Below, in pieces: positions 33,592-44,455 of a stretch of DNA of 64,000 bases (positions are counted from its first letter, which is position 1; the number at the start of each line of letters is the position of its first letter). The stretch is from the NCBI GenBank assembly GCA_014155875.1, contig JACEFZ010012659.1:186001-250000 (forward strand). Direction: 5' to 3'. Under the pieces are notes generated by a model. It was not told the origin of the DNA. It saw nothing but the letters and a program-made list of their open reading frames with translations, and made no database searches. The stretch is from Cepaea nemoralis (Eukaryota > Mollusca > Gastropoda > Stylommatophora > Helicidae). The position numbers and the translations under genes are program-made.

Positions 33592-34135
33592 ACTCTTCTT
33601 CTTCTTCTTCTTCTTCTGCATTCATCCGCAGTGTAGTTGTAGACGTAATTGCGCTGTGTCAAGTTTATTTGCGCCCTTAGGCCGACACATCCACCTTCTG
33701 TGGGTGTTTGTTGACCGGGTTAACCTTCCTGGGTGCTTCGAAGGACTTCTGATCTCTCCCGGACGTTTTTGCGTTGTGCCAAGTTTATTTGCGCCCTTAG
33801 GCCGACACATCTGACTTCTGTGGGTGTTTGTTGACTGGGTTAACCTTCCGGGTGTTTCAAGGGACATTCGGCTCTCACTGTTGTGGTGACGTCCACATCC
33901 CAGCTAGTCAAGTTAGAACGGCCAAAGACTTCACGGGCAGCCCTCAAGGGAAGGTAGGGGCAGTCCATGGGCATTATCCGCCATCCAAGGAGGCTTCCAT
34001 AATTGCAGAGCCGACACACAGCGCTCTGGTACTGGGCTCACCCAAGGAATCGTCACGTCCTGCACATGGCTGTTTCACTTCTTCACTTCCGCATATTGGG
34101 CATTTCATTCGCTACTGGGCGCTCCCCAGTTATAT
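33592..34135 (-). mobile_element. Retroposon-D, 5'-truncated copy with duplicated module
   Basis: Starts with a (TTC)n run (the (GAA)n 3' tail on minus). Two tandem modules (gcccttaggccgacacatc ... gttgac.gggttaaccttcc) follow, then the ctagtcaagttagaacggcc ... ccatccaaggaggcttcc segment also present in the full copies at 44356 and 61169. It stops short of their 5' half. No TSD found. Confidence 0.75.
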
Positions 34136-34207
34136 GGATTGAGATCAACTGATTGGGTTATGAGTGGATCGGGTTTGATCAATGGCTACAGTATCATTGC
34201 AGTTTTG

Positions 34208-34330
34208 AATGACTCAGCTGTTGTACATGTGAACTATGAAAGCCATGTGTTGTATGATGCCATTATCTGCTAGTGTTGTACATGTGAACTATGAAAGCCA
34301 TGGGTTGTATGATGCCACTATCTGCTAGTG
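34208..34330. repeat. ~57-bp direct duplication
   Basis: 'gttgtacatgtgaactatga' through 'atctgctagtg' occurs twice with two differences. Confidence 0.9.
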
Positions 34331-34554
34331 TTGACAGTTTGATCAAAACTGAAAAATAAATAGACTGGAATCAGTACCCATGTTGTTTGTTGTGTTATTT
34401 TAGGTGTACCCGTACATAATAACACATTAGATCCTGCAGAGACAGAACTAATACTGTACCTCATATAGATATCAGGATAGGTGCACAGAGACTAACATTA
34501 TCATCAAGTGTCAGCTTCTGATTGAAGATTGACTTAATGTGTCTCCAACATACT

Positions 34555-35655
34555 CTATCCTAAGTCTTCATGATACATTCATGTACGCTTATTCAAGTCC
34601 ATTTCATGATGTTGTCCATCCACCTGTAACATTATTTTCATGATACATTCATATACGCTTATTCAAGTCCATCTCTTGATGTTGTCCATCCACCTGTAAC
34701 ATTATTTTCATGATACATTCATATACGCTTATTCAAGTCCATTTCATGATGTTGTCCATCCACCTGTAACATTATTTTCATGATACATTCATGTACGCTT
34801 ATTCAAGTCCATTTCATGATGTTGTCCATCCACCTGTAACATTATTTTCATGATACATTCATATACGCTTATTCAAGTCCATTTCATGATGTTGTCCATC
34901 CACCTGTAACATTCTCTTCATGATGCATTCATATACACTTATTCAAGTCCATCTCTTGATGTTGTCCATCCACCTGTAACATTATCTTCATGATACATTC
35001 ATATACACTTATTCAAGTCCATCTCTTGATGTTGTCCATCCACCTGTAACATTCTCTTCATGATGCATTCATATACACTTATTCAAGTCCATTTCATGAT
35101 GTTGTCCATCCACCTGTAACATTATTTTCATGATACATTCATATACGCTTATTCAAGTCCATCTCTTGATGTTGTCCATCCACCTGTAACATTCTCTTCA
35201 TGATGCATTCATATACACTTATTCAAGTCCATCTCTTGATGTTGTCCATCCACCTGTAACATTATCTTCATGATACATTCATATACACTTATTCAAGTCC
35301 ATCTCTTGATGTTGTCCATCCACCTGTAACATTATCTTCATGATGCATTCATATACGCTTATTCAAGTCCATTTCTTGATGTTGTCCATCCACCTGTAAC
35401 ATTATATTCATGATGCATTCATATACGCTTATTCAAGTCCATTTCATGATGTTGTCCATCCACCTGTAACATTATTTTCATGATACATTCATGTACGCTT
35501 ATTCAGGTCCATCTCTTGATGTTGTCCATCCACCTGTAACATTATCTTCATGATGCATTCATATACGCTTATTCAAGTCCATTTCATGATGTTGTCCATC
35601 CACCTGTAACATTATTTTCATGATACATTCATATAAGGTTGTTCAGGTCCATCTA
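34555..35655. repeat. 70-bp satellite, about 15 units
   Basis: Regular 70-bp units (gatgttgtccatccacctgt, aacattattttcatgataca ...) with two recurring variants (ttcatgat / ctcttgat; attattttc / attctcttc / attatcttc) that alternate irregularly, indicating multi-unit duplication. Confidence 0.95.
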
Positions 35656-35747
35656 CCTGTAACATTGTCTTCCTCTTGCACACTTCCCCTCCACCCTTCC
35701 GTCCATTATGTCCTTTAACAAAGAGTTGTCTCTGATTGTGGCCAAAG
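35656..35747. other. Flank of the 70-bp array
   Basis: Continues into single-copy-looking sequence (cctcttgcacacttcccctc) that may be the element from which the array arose; not identified. Confidence 0.35.
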
Positions 35748-35900
35748 TACCTTTTATTTCGTTCGCTCGCTTTGAATGCTTGCATAGTTCATACAAATTC
35801 TACTACTTCTAATGCACTGAACTGAACTTTGCGTACAAATTAACTTTCCCAATTACCAATGTCCCTCACCGGCAGGCAAACCCTTTTTGACTTTAGAGGT
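35748..35900 (-). mobile_element. SINE-C 3' fragment
   Basis: Matches the 3' half of the copy at 17045-17325 (ctactacttctaatgcactg, taactttcccaattaccaat). The tRNA-like head is absent. Confidence 0.7.
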
Positions 35901-36290
35901 AATTGTTGTCAATAAATTCACATGTTCTACAGAAAGGGTTTGCAACTTCTGCTTACTTTACATTGTTGTCAATAAATTAATGTGTTCTACAGAAAGGGTT
36001 TTCAACTTCCGCGTGGTTGCTACTTTGTTGTTATTGATCCAGACATGGCCAGGCTCTTGTCACATGGCCCAATGCCAACTAGTGATACATGCCAGTGTTC
36101 ATGAGTTGTTCTGTTGTCCTATGTAAATTGTTCCGTTATCTGGCTGTGGTGGACGCCACGATCTCCTGACATCTGCAAGAGCTGAACACTCACAGAGCTG
36201 ATGTTTGTCATGTTGTTTGAGTTTTGGAAGGATATCTGTGAATTGGACACTAGAGGATGAACTGTTAAATTCTGTTCAGGTACATACTAC
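35901..36290. other. Intergenic with a ~65-bp duplication
   Basis: 'tcaataaattcacatgttctacagaaagggttt' type blocks occur twice (35905 and 35965). Nothing else recognised. Confidence 0.5.
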
Positions 36291-36294
36291 ATTT

Positions 36295-36420
36295 TTCTGT
36301 GCCAAAGACCACAGAAGTCACAAACAATATCTTGCTCGATTTATGCCTGGCATATTTCGCTGCATCTTGTCATGAGCATACTGCAGAGTGATATGTCATG
36401 TGAAGTGAATAAATGAATAA
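36295..36420. repeat. Dispersed repeat (atgcctggcat family)
   Basis: Second copy of the family at 28662-28780, with the same order of motifs (cacagaag, gcctggcatat, tgcagagtga, gtgaataaatga). Confidence 0.6.
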
Positions 36421-36784
36421 CACTTGAGCTTAAACACATCGTCACAAGTATTGTTTGAATATGGAGTATTTGTTTTCCACACAGTCATTTCAAATTTAAC
36501 ATGAATTCTTTCTGTTTGCATAAAACTGGCTGGAAATACCTAATTTTTAATGCTTAATATTTGAGCAATTTGAACTGTTCTTTGAATACAATATATGAAA
36601 TGCTTTTCCTTTGTTAAGGTTATGACCATTGTTTTAGGTGTTGAGAAATCAAGTTTTGAACAATGGTGTATTGTTTTCTTTCTCCATAGGAGATATGCTT
36701 TTCTTAACTCCTGTCCAACCCAGTTGTTGCATTAACCCATTATATCCTAATTGTCCCTTTAACTCTGCTGTCCCATCATCATCA

Positions 36785-37060
36785 TCACATGGCCTGCAAA
36801 CTGGTGTAGACATTTATACATCTCCACAAATCTTTGTCCTTGTTCTGAATCAGTTTTAGTGGTAATATTCCTCAATGCCACCATCTTAGGTCAGCCTGCC
36901 TCATTTGTTTTCTCCATCTGTCACTGTTTCTGCTGGTATTTCCAGTCATATTTTCCAATGCTTCTCTTGTCATCACATGACCAAAGAGCATTGTCTTCTT
37001 CTTATAAACTGTGTATAATGTTCTACTTTCATTACCCTTTTCAAAACAGTTGTTTATTAT
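36785..37060 (-). pseudogene. LINE-G 3' coding fragment
   Basis: The minus-strand frame 36872-37123 encodes ESRTLYTVYKKKTMLFGHVM plus TREALEN, the LINE-G C-terminal block. The 3' end has a (GAT)n-like tail (catcatcatcatcaca on plus, 36777-36790). Confidence 0.75.
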
Positions 37061-37248
37061 TTTTTTGTTGTATTTGTTGTTGTTTGCGTTCTCTTGTGTT
37101 GAGCTCAAGCGTAGTCCATACACATGCTACTGATAGTGAGTGCACTGGACTGATGTGTGCTTGTGGGTTAGCTTTCTTTATTAACCGGGTTGTACCTTGC
37201 CATCAGGATGAGAAGTCAACATGTTAGTCCTATTGACCAGTATAGGGG

Positions 37249-37325
37249 TTCAGGGGCGTCACTAGGGGGGTGCGGGCCGCACCGGGTGACACCATCAAGG
37301 GGTGACACCAAAATAAAAAAATTGC
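37249..37325. mobile_element. hAT-like terminal fragment
   Basis: The start caggggcgtcactagggggg and the ggtgacacc doublet look like the CAGGGGCG terminal inverted repeat of hAT-type elements. The matching right end is absent, so it is a fragment or was truncated by the adjacent LINE-A. Confidence 0.45.
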
Positions 37326-37419
37326 AAATTTGACAAAACAGAAATACCAAGGCTGAGAAGACACCTGACGGCAGCAGATATTGATATCCACAAAGCCAAA
37401 GACTGGTCAATATTTGATA

Positions 37420-37700
37420 TTTTAAAATTCATAGTTGACTGGGATTTCCTTGAATCTCTCTTGAAATATTTTGGTTACTTGAAACGTCATGAAAGTTTGG
37501 AGAGAACAATAATGGATGGATATATACTTGGGAAGAGAAGAAGAGGAAGGCCAAAGAGAAGATGGGTGCAGGATGTGGCGGATGATCTCCAGATGGGTGG
37601 ATAGGTCGGAGACATCTTACTTATGACCAATAAGTTTTCCGGAAGGTGATTGTTATGGGAGCGAGGTTCTGCAAAGGACATGCTACTAAATGAATAAATG
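37420..37700 (+). pseudogene. LINE-A 3' coding fragment
   Basis: Encodes KYFGYLKRHESLERTIMDGY, KRRRGRPKRRW and a following QDVADDLQMGG block, sister to 15605-15905. The 3' end gttctgcaaaggacatgcta is followed by an (AATGAATA)n tail. Confidence 0.75.
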
Positions 37701-37954
37701 GATGAGCGCTACCCCGGTTTCAGCACACCGAATGTTTAAGAATAAGCGTGCTTATCCATTCAGCCATGCTGACCTCCGATTATGATGGCAGCATTATATT
37801 TGTATGTTTCCCATCTCGCAAAGGCAGCTTTTGTCAAGATACAGAATATATACAAAACAATGTTCAATTCAACAACGAAGTCACAAACAATAGACTGCAC
37901 AATTTAATGCCTGGCACATTTGATATTTTGATTCATCTCTTAACGTGCATATTG

Positions 37955-38141
37955 CAGAATTCACACAACATAAGCCAACACAATAAGATAAATCACATGT
38001 ATATTGCAGAATTCACACAGCATAAACCAACATAACAAGATAACTCACGTGGATCTTGCAGAATTCACACAACATAAACCAACATAACAAGATAAATCAC
38101 GTGTATATTTCAGAATTTACACAACATAAACCAACACAATA
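37955..38141. repeat. 52-bp array, left part
   Basis: Units of gcagaattcacacaacataa plus gccaacacaataagataaatcacatgtatatt. It is continued after a LINE insertion at 41943. Confidence 0.85.
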
Positions 38142-38174
38142 GCATATACATGCCTGTGAATATAAATATTATAG

Positions 38175-39013
38175 ATGGATTCTAAGAATATCTTGGAAAG
38201 AGAAGAGAACAAATGCCATAGTGTCCATAGGAATAGTCTATGGAATGCTATGCAGGAATTTGGAATACCAAGGAAGTTAATCAACATGACCAGACTATGC
38301 ATGGAAGATACTTATAATATAGTAACATATAAAGGCAGGAAATCAGACCCTTTCCAAATAACATCTGGCTTGAAACAGCGTGATGCACTATCGCCGCTAC
38401 TCTTCAATCTGGCTCTAGAGAAAGTTTTAAGGAAGGTAAAGGAGGAATGTGATATTGGAGGAACATCCAAGCTGCTTGGTTATGCAGATGATATAGATAT
38501 TATAGGGCAAAGTGAACAAAAGACATTGGAAATATTGACTCACTTAAAGGAAAAAGCCCAACAGATGGGGCTGGTTATCAACCAAGATAAGGCAGAATAT
38601 ATGGTAATTTCAAAAGACGGAATGGCTAAAAACTCTGGCCACATACACATAGATAATATGACCATTAAAAGAACGGAAACATACAAATACCTGGGTACAA
38701 TCTTCAACTGCTCCAACATCATAAGGGAAAAAATACAAACTAGAATCAACTCTGGAAATAAGATATACTATGCACTACAACATCTATTAAAATCAAATGC
38801 GCTGTCTCGTAACACCAAGATCACAATATACAAAACACTGATCAGACCAGTTGTGCTGCATGGTTCTGAAACCTGAAGTACAACGAAAGGAGACGAAGCC
38901 TTGTTACAAACCTTTGAGAACAAAATTTTAAGACGCATCTTTGGACCCATTAGGGATACACAAAGTGGAGAGTAGAAAAGAAGAAGTAACAAAGACATTT
39001 ATGATCTGTTTAA
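38175..39013 (+). pseudogene. LINE-H reverse transcriptase, C-terminal half
   Basis: Open for 233 codons: NSLWNAMQEFGIPRKLINM, ITSGLKQRDALSPLLFNLAL (normally KQGD), GYADDIDIIGQ (catalytic YADD), LVINQDKAEYM, TYKYLG. The N-terminal RT fingers and the endonuclease are missing through 5' truncation. A TGA at 38874 replaces Trp and a TAG follows near 38971; beyond them the frame continues ILRRIFGPIRDTQ ... DIYDLF up to the TTAA at 39010. Resembles RTE/Jockey-superfamily LINEs; clade not assigned. Confidence 0.85.
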
Positions 39014-39039
39014 ACTCTTTCACTACCAAACAAAAACTG

Positions 39040-40140
39040 GGCTGTGACCAAACAGACATTTATGGCAGAAAATTGGAACTAGGGGTGTGTTACAATAATG
39101 CTTTTAAAATGGTTAAGGTGGTAGAAGACCTATTGTATTACATATCAAATTAAAGAGGATTGCACAAGGAACATGACAGTGTTAATAATATATTGATAGG
39201 TTACAAATATTATGACAATAATGAGAGGTTTAATAATAACAAATGAAATTAAAGAGGTAAAAATTATTTAAAAAACTGCACATATAAGGTGTTTTCTACA
39301 CTCCTATACTGCTAATCATGTTTAATTTACTGAATAATCAAACAAACACCACTTGTCTTCAAGAATATAAACAGTATTGCGCATTAAAGTAACCCAAAAA
39401 GAAGTTTTGGTGCATATTCTGAACCATGTATTTTTCACAAATAATGACAAAAAATAATGGCTGAAATCTTGAAGGTGGGGTCTGTCACAGTAAAGTTATG
39501 AAAATGGTTACAATTGTAGCAGAAATGTTGTATTATATATCAAAATAAAGGGGATTGCACAAGGAATATGTTGGTAGGAGAATGTTTGCTTTAGGTTGTA
39601 AATAAAATAAAAATAATAATATAATTTGTAAAATAATTGGACAAAAGTAGGTAAAAATAATGTAAACATTGCACTTAGAATGTGTTTTCTACACTCCTAT
39701 ACTGCTAATCATGTTTAATTTACTGAATAATCAAACAAACACCACTTGTCTTCAAGAATATAAACAGTATTGCTCATTTAAATCACCCAAAAGGAAGTTT
39801 TGGTGCATATTCTGAACCATGTCTTTTTCACACAAATGAAAAAAACTAATGGCCGAAATCTGGAAATTGGTGTATGTCGCAATAATGTTATGAAAATGGT
39901 TAAAATTGTAGCAGAAATGTTGTATTATATATCAAAATAAAGGAGATAGCACAAGGAATATGTTGGTAGGAGAATTTTTGCTGTATGTTGTAAATAAAAT
40001 ACAAATAATAATATAACTTCTAAAATAATTTGTTAAAAAGAGGTAAAAATAATGTAAACATTGTACTTACCGAGGGGGCGTTGTTATCCAATATCCTGAT
40101 CACTGCTAATCCAATTGAATTTACTGAACAAACAACACTA
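39040..40140. repeat. ~392-398 bp tandem repeats inside the piggyBac element
   Basis: About 2.8 copies: the block agaaatgttgtattatatatc occurs at 39521 and 39913 (diverged at 39123), and actcctatactgctaatcat occurs at about 39300 and 39690. Confidence 0.85.
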
Positions 40141-40894
40141 TTCTAAACTATAAACACCATTGCTTCCAATCAACCATCCGAAAAGAAGTTTCGCCGCAGA
40201 TTCTGAATCATGTATTTTTTTTCAGACAAAAATTAGGAAAACACTTGGCAGATTTACATTTAATTGTCATGTCTGTTTGTTTTTATTTACTATATGTGGC
40301 AGTCTATTTGTGATAGGCTGCAACGCAAACTTTGGCGCACAAGTCTGGTCTATTAGTACAGCCGGAGCAAACAAAAGATGATATGTGTCGTTTAGTTCGA
40401 GTGCTGCAAAGTGTCGTTTAGTTCGAGTGCTGCAAAAAACACAGTCTCTATTGACACCGACAAATTCTATTAAATGCTTGGCTCATGTAAATCTTTCGGC
40501 ATAATTTCCTGCAACAGACTGAAATTCTTCGGCAGGCAGAGTGTCAAACTTTCAGGAATACTCTGAGCTACTTCGCGATGAGCACTTTCCTTTACTTGAA
40601 ATCCTTCTGTAACAATTTTTTTCCTCCTTTCTCTGTTTGCCATATGGAATGTAGGATGTGAGCATTGATCTGTGCAATTTCAAAGATCTAGTAGTAGATA
40701 TTCTTCCACCACGTAATGGTTTTCCTATCATGGATATTATAATATCCAACCATTTGGTCCATTCTGTCGCAGCCATTCATCGCCGTTTTATTTTCATGGA
40801 GACCATCTTCAGCTTGCTTTGCGGTTTTCGCAATCCGCTCTCAACAATTCTAACTACAGACTTGGTAGAGACAACAATGCATGGTTTTTTTAGC

Positions 40895-41150
40895 TTTGTT
40901 TAGCCCTTCCACCAAATAATCATATCATCAATGGACACATTTTCAAATGGGTAAAATGCTTCCTGGATATTCTTCAGAGTCAACAAGAGGATACATTTTT
41001 TTTTTTTGGGGTACCCTCAGGTTGACATACATGAAATATGGTGTGATAAATATATTATAATTTTCTAATTGATTACTGGGAAACGTAGTGGCAGTGCCAC
41101 ATACCAAGGAGTATATAAATGTGCACTTGTACACCGGTAGTCTTTGATAC
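40895..41150 (-). pseudogene. piggyBac transposase remnant
   Basis: The minus strand reads MYPLVDSEE, then after a frameshift FYPFENVSIDDMIIWWKG (40968-40903). The order PL(V/I)D ... F..(Y)P...(L/V)SIDE.M..(F)KG is the part of piggyBac transposases containing the first catalytic Asp. A stop follows the KG, where a GR would be expected. Coding further on (to about 40550) is too decayed to align by eye. Confidence 0.6.
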
Positions 41151-41657
41151 ATGGTCTTGGATCAAGTCCCATAGCAATAATGACAGACGTAAACTTCAGC
41201 CATTCGTGCTTCGTTGTCAAACACTCAGCTGTTGACGAACATTCACTGGTTTTTCTTTATCACCACGTGCTAAAACTTTAGACACAACTAAAACTACTTT
41301 CTAAATATTCACATTCACATATTATTATAAACAATAATCTAGCTTGATCTCAAGTCATACTACGTGGACGCAAACTGGTGGGCGTTTCCATTGTGAAAAA
41401 CCAAAACAAACAAATTAACACTACCTTAAAACTGAAAATTCACAAGAATCCAAAATTAGAAAACGATTGACCGCTCCGAGATGGCGTAGAGATCTTTCGG
41501 CTGTACTACTTTTTAGTTTACTGTAACTTAAAATTCCGAAACGGAGCAGAAATATGTGAAATAAACCACTGATCATTTTGTGGCACTAAAACGGCGGACT
41601 GCCATCTCAGGAAATACAACGTGCCATCAGATGGGATCACGGTAGCGAAAGAGTTAA

Positions 41658-41942
41658 GTCCCCGCTAATCACTGGTATCATGAAGGCTAATAGACTACAA
41701 TGGCTGGGGCATATAGAAAGAATGGAAGACAATAGGGAAACAAAACTCGCTTATACTCAGGAAATAAATGACCGTAGACCCCGAGGTAGACCAAGAAGAC
41801 GGTGGAGAGATAATACATATACAGACTTACAAGCACTTGGAATCAACGACTGGCAAGAGAAGGTCCACCAGAGAGACGAATGGAGACGGATTGTATCTGC
41901 AGCAAAGAACCTCAATGGCTCGGAACGCTGACGAAGAAGAAG
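41658..41942 (+). pseudogene. LINE-H C-terminal domain and tail
   Basis: Continues the LINE after the piggyBac insert: NRLQWLGHIERMED, RRPRGRPRRRWRDN, ending at TGA (41929-41931) and a (GAA)n tail. Frame is intact over 84+ codons. Confidence 0.85.
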
Positions 41943-42160
41943 AAACCAACACAATAAGATAAATCATGTGTATATTGCAGAATTCACACAATATAAACCG
42001 ACACAATATGATACATCACGTGTATATTTCAGAATTCACACAACATAAGCCAACACAATAAGATACATCACCTGCGTATTTCAGAATTCACACATCAACA
42101 CAATAAGATACATCACGTGCATATATTGCAGAATTCACACAACATAAACCAACACAATAA
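41943..42160. repeat. 52-bp array, right part
   Basis: Four further units of the array at 37955, more diverged, then the gcctggcatat dispersed repeat at 42165-42240. Confidence 0.85.
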
Positions 42161-42349
42161 GATACATTCCTCAGACTGCACAATTTATCGCCTGGCATAT
42201 TTCACTGCCTCACAACAAGTGCATCCTGCATAATTAATTGCTTTTCATACAGAAATGCAAACAAGACAAGATAGTCGGTTTAAACTGTGCTAGTGCGAAA
42301 ACGCCAGCCTGAGATCCAACCGAGATCGACTGCTTCACCAATGCCCATT

Positions 42350-42358
42350 AAAAAAAAA
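42350..42358 (-). terminator. RNA polymerase III terminator of tRNA-Ser
   Basis: Nine consecutive A on plus (T on minus) five bases after the tRNA 3' end. Confidence 0.85.
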
Positions 42359-42362
42359 TAAT

Positions 42363-42444
42363 CGACGAGGATGGGATTCGAACCCACGCGGGGAGACCCC
42401 AATGGATTAGCAGTCCATCGCCTTAACCACTCGGCCACCTCGTC
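42363..42444 (-). tRNA. tRNA-Ser (anticodon GCU)
   Basis: 82 nt on the minus strand. The acceptor stem GACGAGG / CCTCGTC pairs perfectly with discriminator G; the A-box is TGGCCGAGTGGTTAAGG and the B-box GGTTCGAATCC. The anticodon GCU is at 42411-42409 (minus), flanked by a perfect anticodon stem (ATGGA/TCCAT), with a long variable arm (GGGGTCTCCCC) as required for tRNA-Ser. No intron, no CCA encoded. It decodes AGC and AGU. Both internal promoter boxes and the T-run support an active gene. Confidence 0.97.
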
Positions 42445-42449
42445 TTGTG

Positions 42450-42860
42450 CCACGTATTATTTTGCTGTGGTCAAAATCTCGGCATCCACCCCAACATTAC
42501 ATATGTTGTTCTATTGGGAGCACCAGCTCGAGTGCATATTTAGTTTACCTGCGTTTTCGCTCGGTGGTAAGTGTAAGAATCAACCAGTATTCCATTGATA
42601 AGCAATGACGAGTATCCTCACTAAAGTGAAATGAAATGAGGCATACGAATAAGATAAGATAAGTAAGCAGACTTTTTGTATTTGCTGACATTATGCGATA
42701 CATAACATAAATAACTGATAATAATTAAATTAATTTAGTATTATCAGTTAGTTGAGTTATGAGTTAGTTATTGCCTATCTATCGCTATCACTATTCACTA
42801 TGGACATCGGATAAATGTAGTTGTGCTGAGTCGTGCTGAGTTGTGCTGACATCACATCAC
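42450..42860. other. Intergenic, nothing recognised
   Basis: AT-rich around 42640-42790; no repeat family or coding sequence noticed. Confidence 0.45.
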
Positions 42861-42864
42861 AACA

Positions 42865-43170
42865 TCACAGCGCTCAGGACATTCCTATAACTAACGTAAA
42901 GTATAAGCGTTGTCCTCATCTTCAACAACCTGCGAAGAGTCCTTTCCTCGGAGTACTGAGTGTCGGCCAGATCCTCTGGCCACTCTCTGTCGCACCTTAC
43001 TTTTCAGGCAATGCTGTTGTACCTTTTCTTCCACACGACACACATGATCCCATCATAGTGCCTTGACCAAATCTGCCTTATCGTGCACGAATACCCCACC
43101 CAGCGGCGCAGATCCGGCTAATTTCCCACCATACCAGCATGTCCCGGGGACAAGATTCAAATGATGCTAC
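42865..43170. repeat. Dispersed ~330-bp repeat, second copy
   Basis: Collinear with 33215-33575 (gcgaagagtcc, tgtcggccagatc, aataccccacc.agcggcgcaga). Confidence 0.6.
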
Positions 43171-43194
43171 CTATCTTTAGATTTTTAAAAATTG

Positions 43195-43640
43195 AAGAGT
43201 GACACTCTGTACAAAACACGTCTGTCTTAGTCTTCAGTCTTCTGAGTCGCTTAAAAGTCGACAGGGTCGACTTCATTGCACCGGGTTTGATCCCATATGA
43301 CCCAGTCTCTTTCCGCAGCGCGGAAAGCGTCGCACAAAGCACGAACTCTGTAGCTCCAGTGACGACCCCCAGAAGTCTCAGAAATAAATGCACCCGTGAA
43401 CCGAAGGACGCGGCTTGGAATCGAACCCACAACCTTCGGAGCCCGAGTCAGACGGCTTGGCCACGGAGTCTCCCAAAAAGTCTTAAAAGTCGAGAGGATC
43501 GACTTCATTGCCCCGGGTTTTATCCGATAGAGCTCGGTCTCTTTCCGCAGGGCGACCTGCAGAAAGCACGAACTCCGTAGCTCCGGCGACAACCCCCAGG
43601 AGTCTCCGGAGTCCATTGCACTCATGATATATGTGTAGAT
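43195..43640 (-). repeat. tRNA-like dispersed element with an internal duplication
   Basis: Minus strand at about 43480-43410: ccgtggccaagccgtctgac followed by gtgggttcgattcc, an A-box/B-box pair as in tRNA-derived SINEs. Flanking blocks (aaaagtcga.agg.tcgacttcattg ... agctcc.g.gac.acccccag.agtctc) occur twice, at 43250-43385 and 43485-43615. Minus-strand open frames are unsupported. Confidence 0.55.
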
Positions 43641-44082
43641 CTTGTCCTCCAGCCAGCGGAACGCCACAGTGGCTCCCTCTACCTGCATTCTCATACTAAG
43701 ATGTCCCGCTCTCCCTACTAAACACATTCCGTGAATCTTCGCTGCGAACTCCCAGGAACTTCTTTAGTCACTTAGCTAGCACAGTCATCCATGTAGATGA
43801 TTACATCACCTGGGTGCGATTGTCGTGGATCATTTGTTACTATTACACGTCCATTCAGCGCAGCCTATTGGCCAATCCCTGCACTTCCAATCTTGTGTGA
43901 TTATGATTATGACCTTGCACAGGTCTGACATTATGGCCCATTCTTCTCCTCTCAAAATATTTTCTAGCAAACAAACTTCTTTGATTGTGTTCTCCGCCTG
44001 AGCCATCCACAATTTTCATCTATCAGCCTGTGGCCTAAATTCTTTATTTGCAGGGGGTGTTGAGCGTTCCTTGTCGGTATGA

Positions 44083-44210
44083 GGCTTGAGCCTTTCAAAC
44101 ATAAATGGCAAACTACTGAACTAAGGTTGCTTAGTAATTCACAAACAGTAGGTAAATGCTGGGGTCTATTACAACGTCCCGTGAAAGACATGTACTTAAC
44201 TTTAACTATA
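44083..44210 (+). mobile_element. SINE-B 3' half
   Basis: Contains aatggcaaactactgaacta and acgtcccgtgaaagacatgt, the SINE-B body and tail. Confidence 0.7.
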
Positions 44211-44455
44211 GAGGAAGAAGACATTGTCTTCCTATTCTTCATCGTCGTCGTCGACTTTCACGTTCACATCTTGTCGTTTCCGACAACAGTTTAAAGTCGT
44301 GGCGGGTATTTTATTAATGCTTGTCTTTACTCCTTTGTTGTTAGTATCCACGTCTTCTTCTTCTTTTCGCTCATCCGGAGTGTTTTTTCAGATGTGATTG
44401 CGGTGTGTCAGTTATGCGCCCTTGGGCCGAAACCCGTAGGCCAACACATCCGGCT

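Larger units (their letters stand above)
37065..37775 (-). mobile_element. SINE-C split by foreign DNA
   Basis: The 3' part (gctactgatagtgag ... gtataggggtt) ends at 37248 and the tRNA-like 5' part resumes near 37713 (gctaccccggtttcagcaca ... ttatccattcagccatgc). About six bases of the SINE (around its B-box) are missing at the break, so the insertion was not a clean one. Confidence 0.75.
39014..41653 (-). mobile_element. piggyBac-type DNA transposon
   Basis: 2640 bp flanked by TTAA (39010-39013 and 41654-41657), with terminal inverted repeats CTCTTTCACTACC (left, 39015 onward) and CTCTTTCGCTACC (right, inverted). TTAA target and CYCTTTN-type ends are standard for piggyBac. Removing it with one TTAA restores the LINE-H frame across DLFK-SPLIT exactly, which fixes the boundaries. 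Minus-strand transposase remnants are at 40895-41150; internal ~392-bp repeats fill the left third. Confidence 0.85.
38142..41942 (+). mobile_element. LINE-H, 5' truncated, carrying a nested piggyBac element
   Basis: Flanked by aaaccaacacaata (38128-38141 and 41943-41956). These are also array units, so the TSD is suggestive rather than proven. The LINE part is about 1.16 kb once the 2640-bp piggyBac insert (39014-41653) and one TTAA are removed. The 3' end is a (GAA)n tail at 41931-41942. Confidence 0.75.

Noticed and set aside
43157..43727. Minus-strand open frames of 91 and 158 codons
   Set aside because: They cross a tRNA-like dispersed element with an internal duplication; the frames are not conserved between the two duplicate halves.
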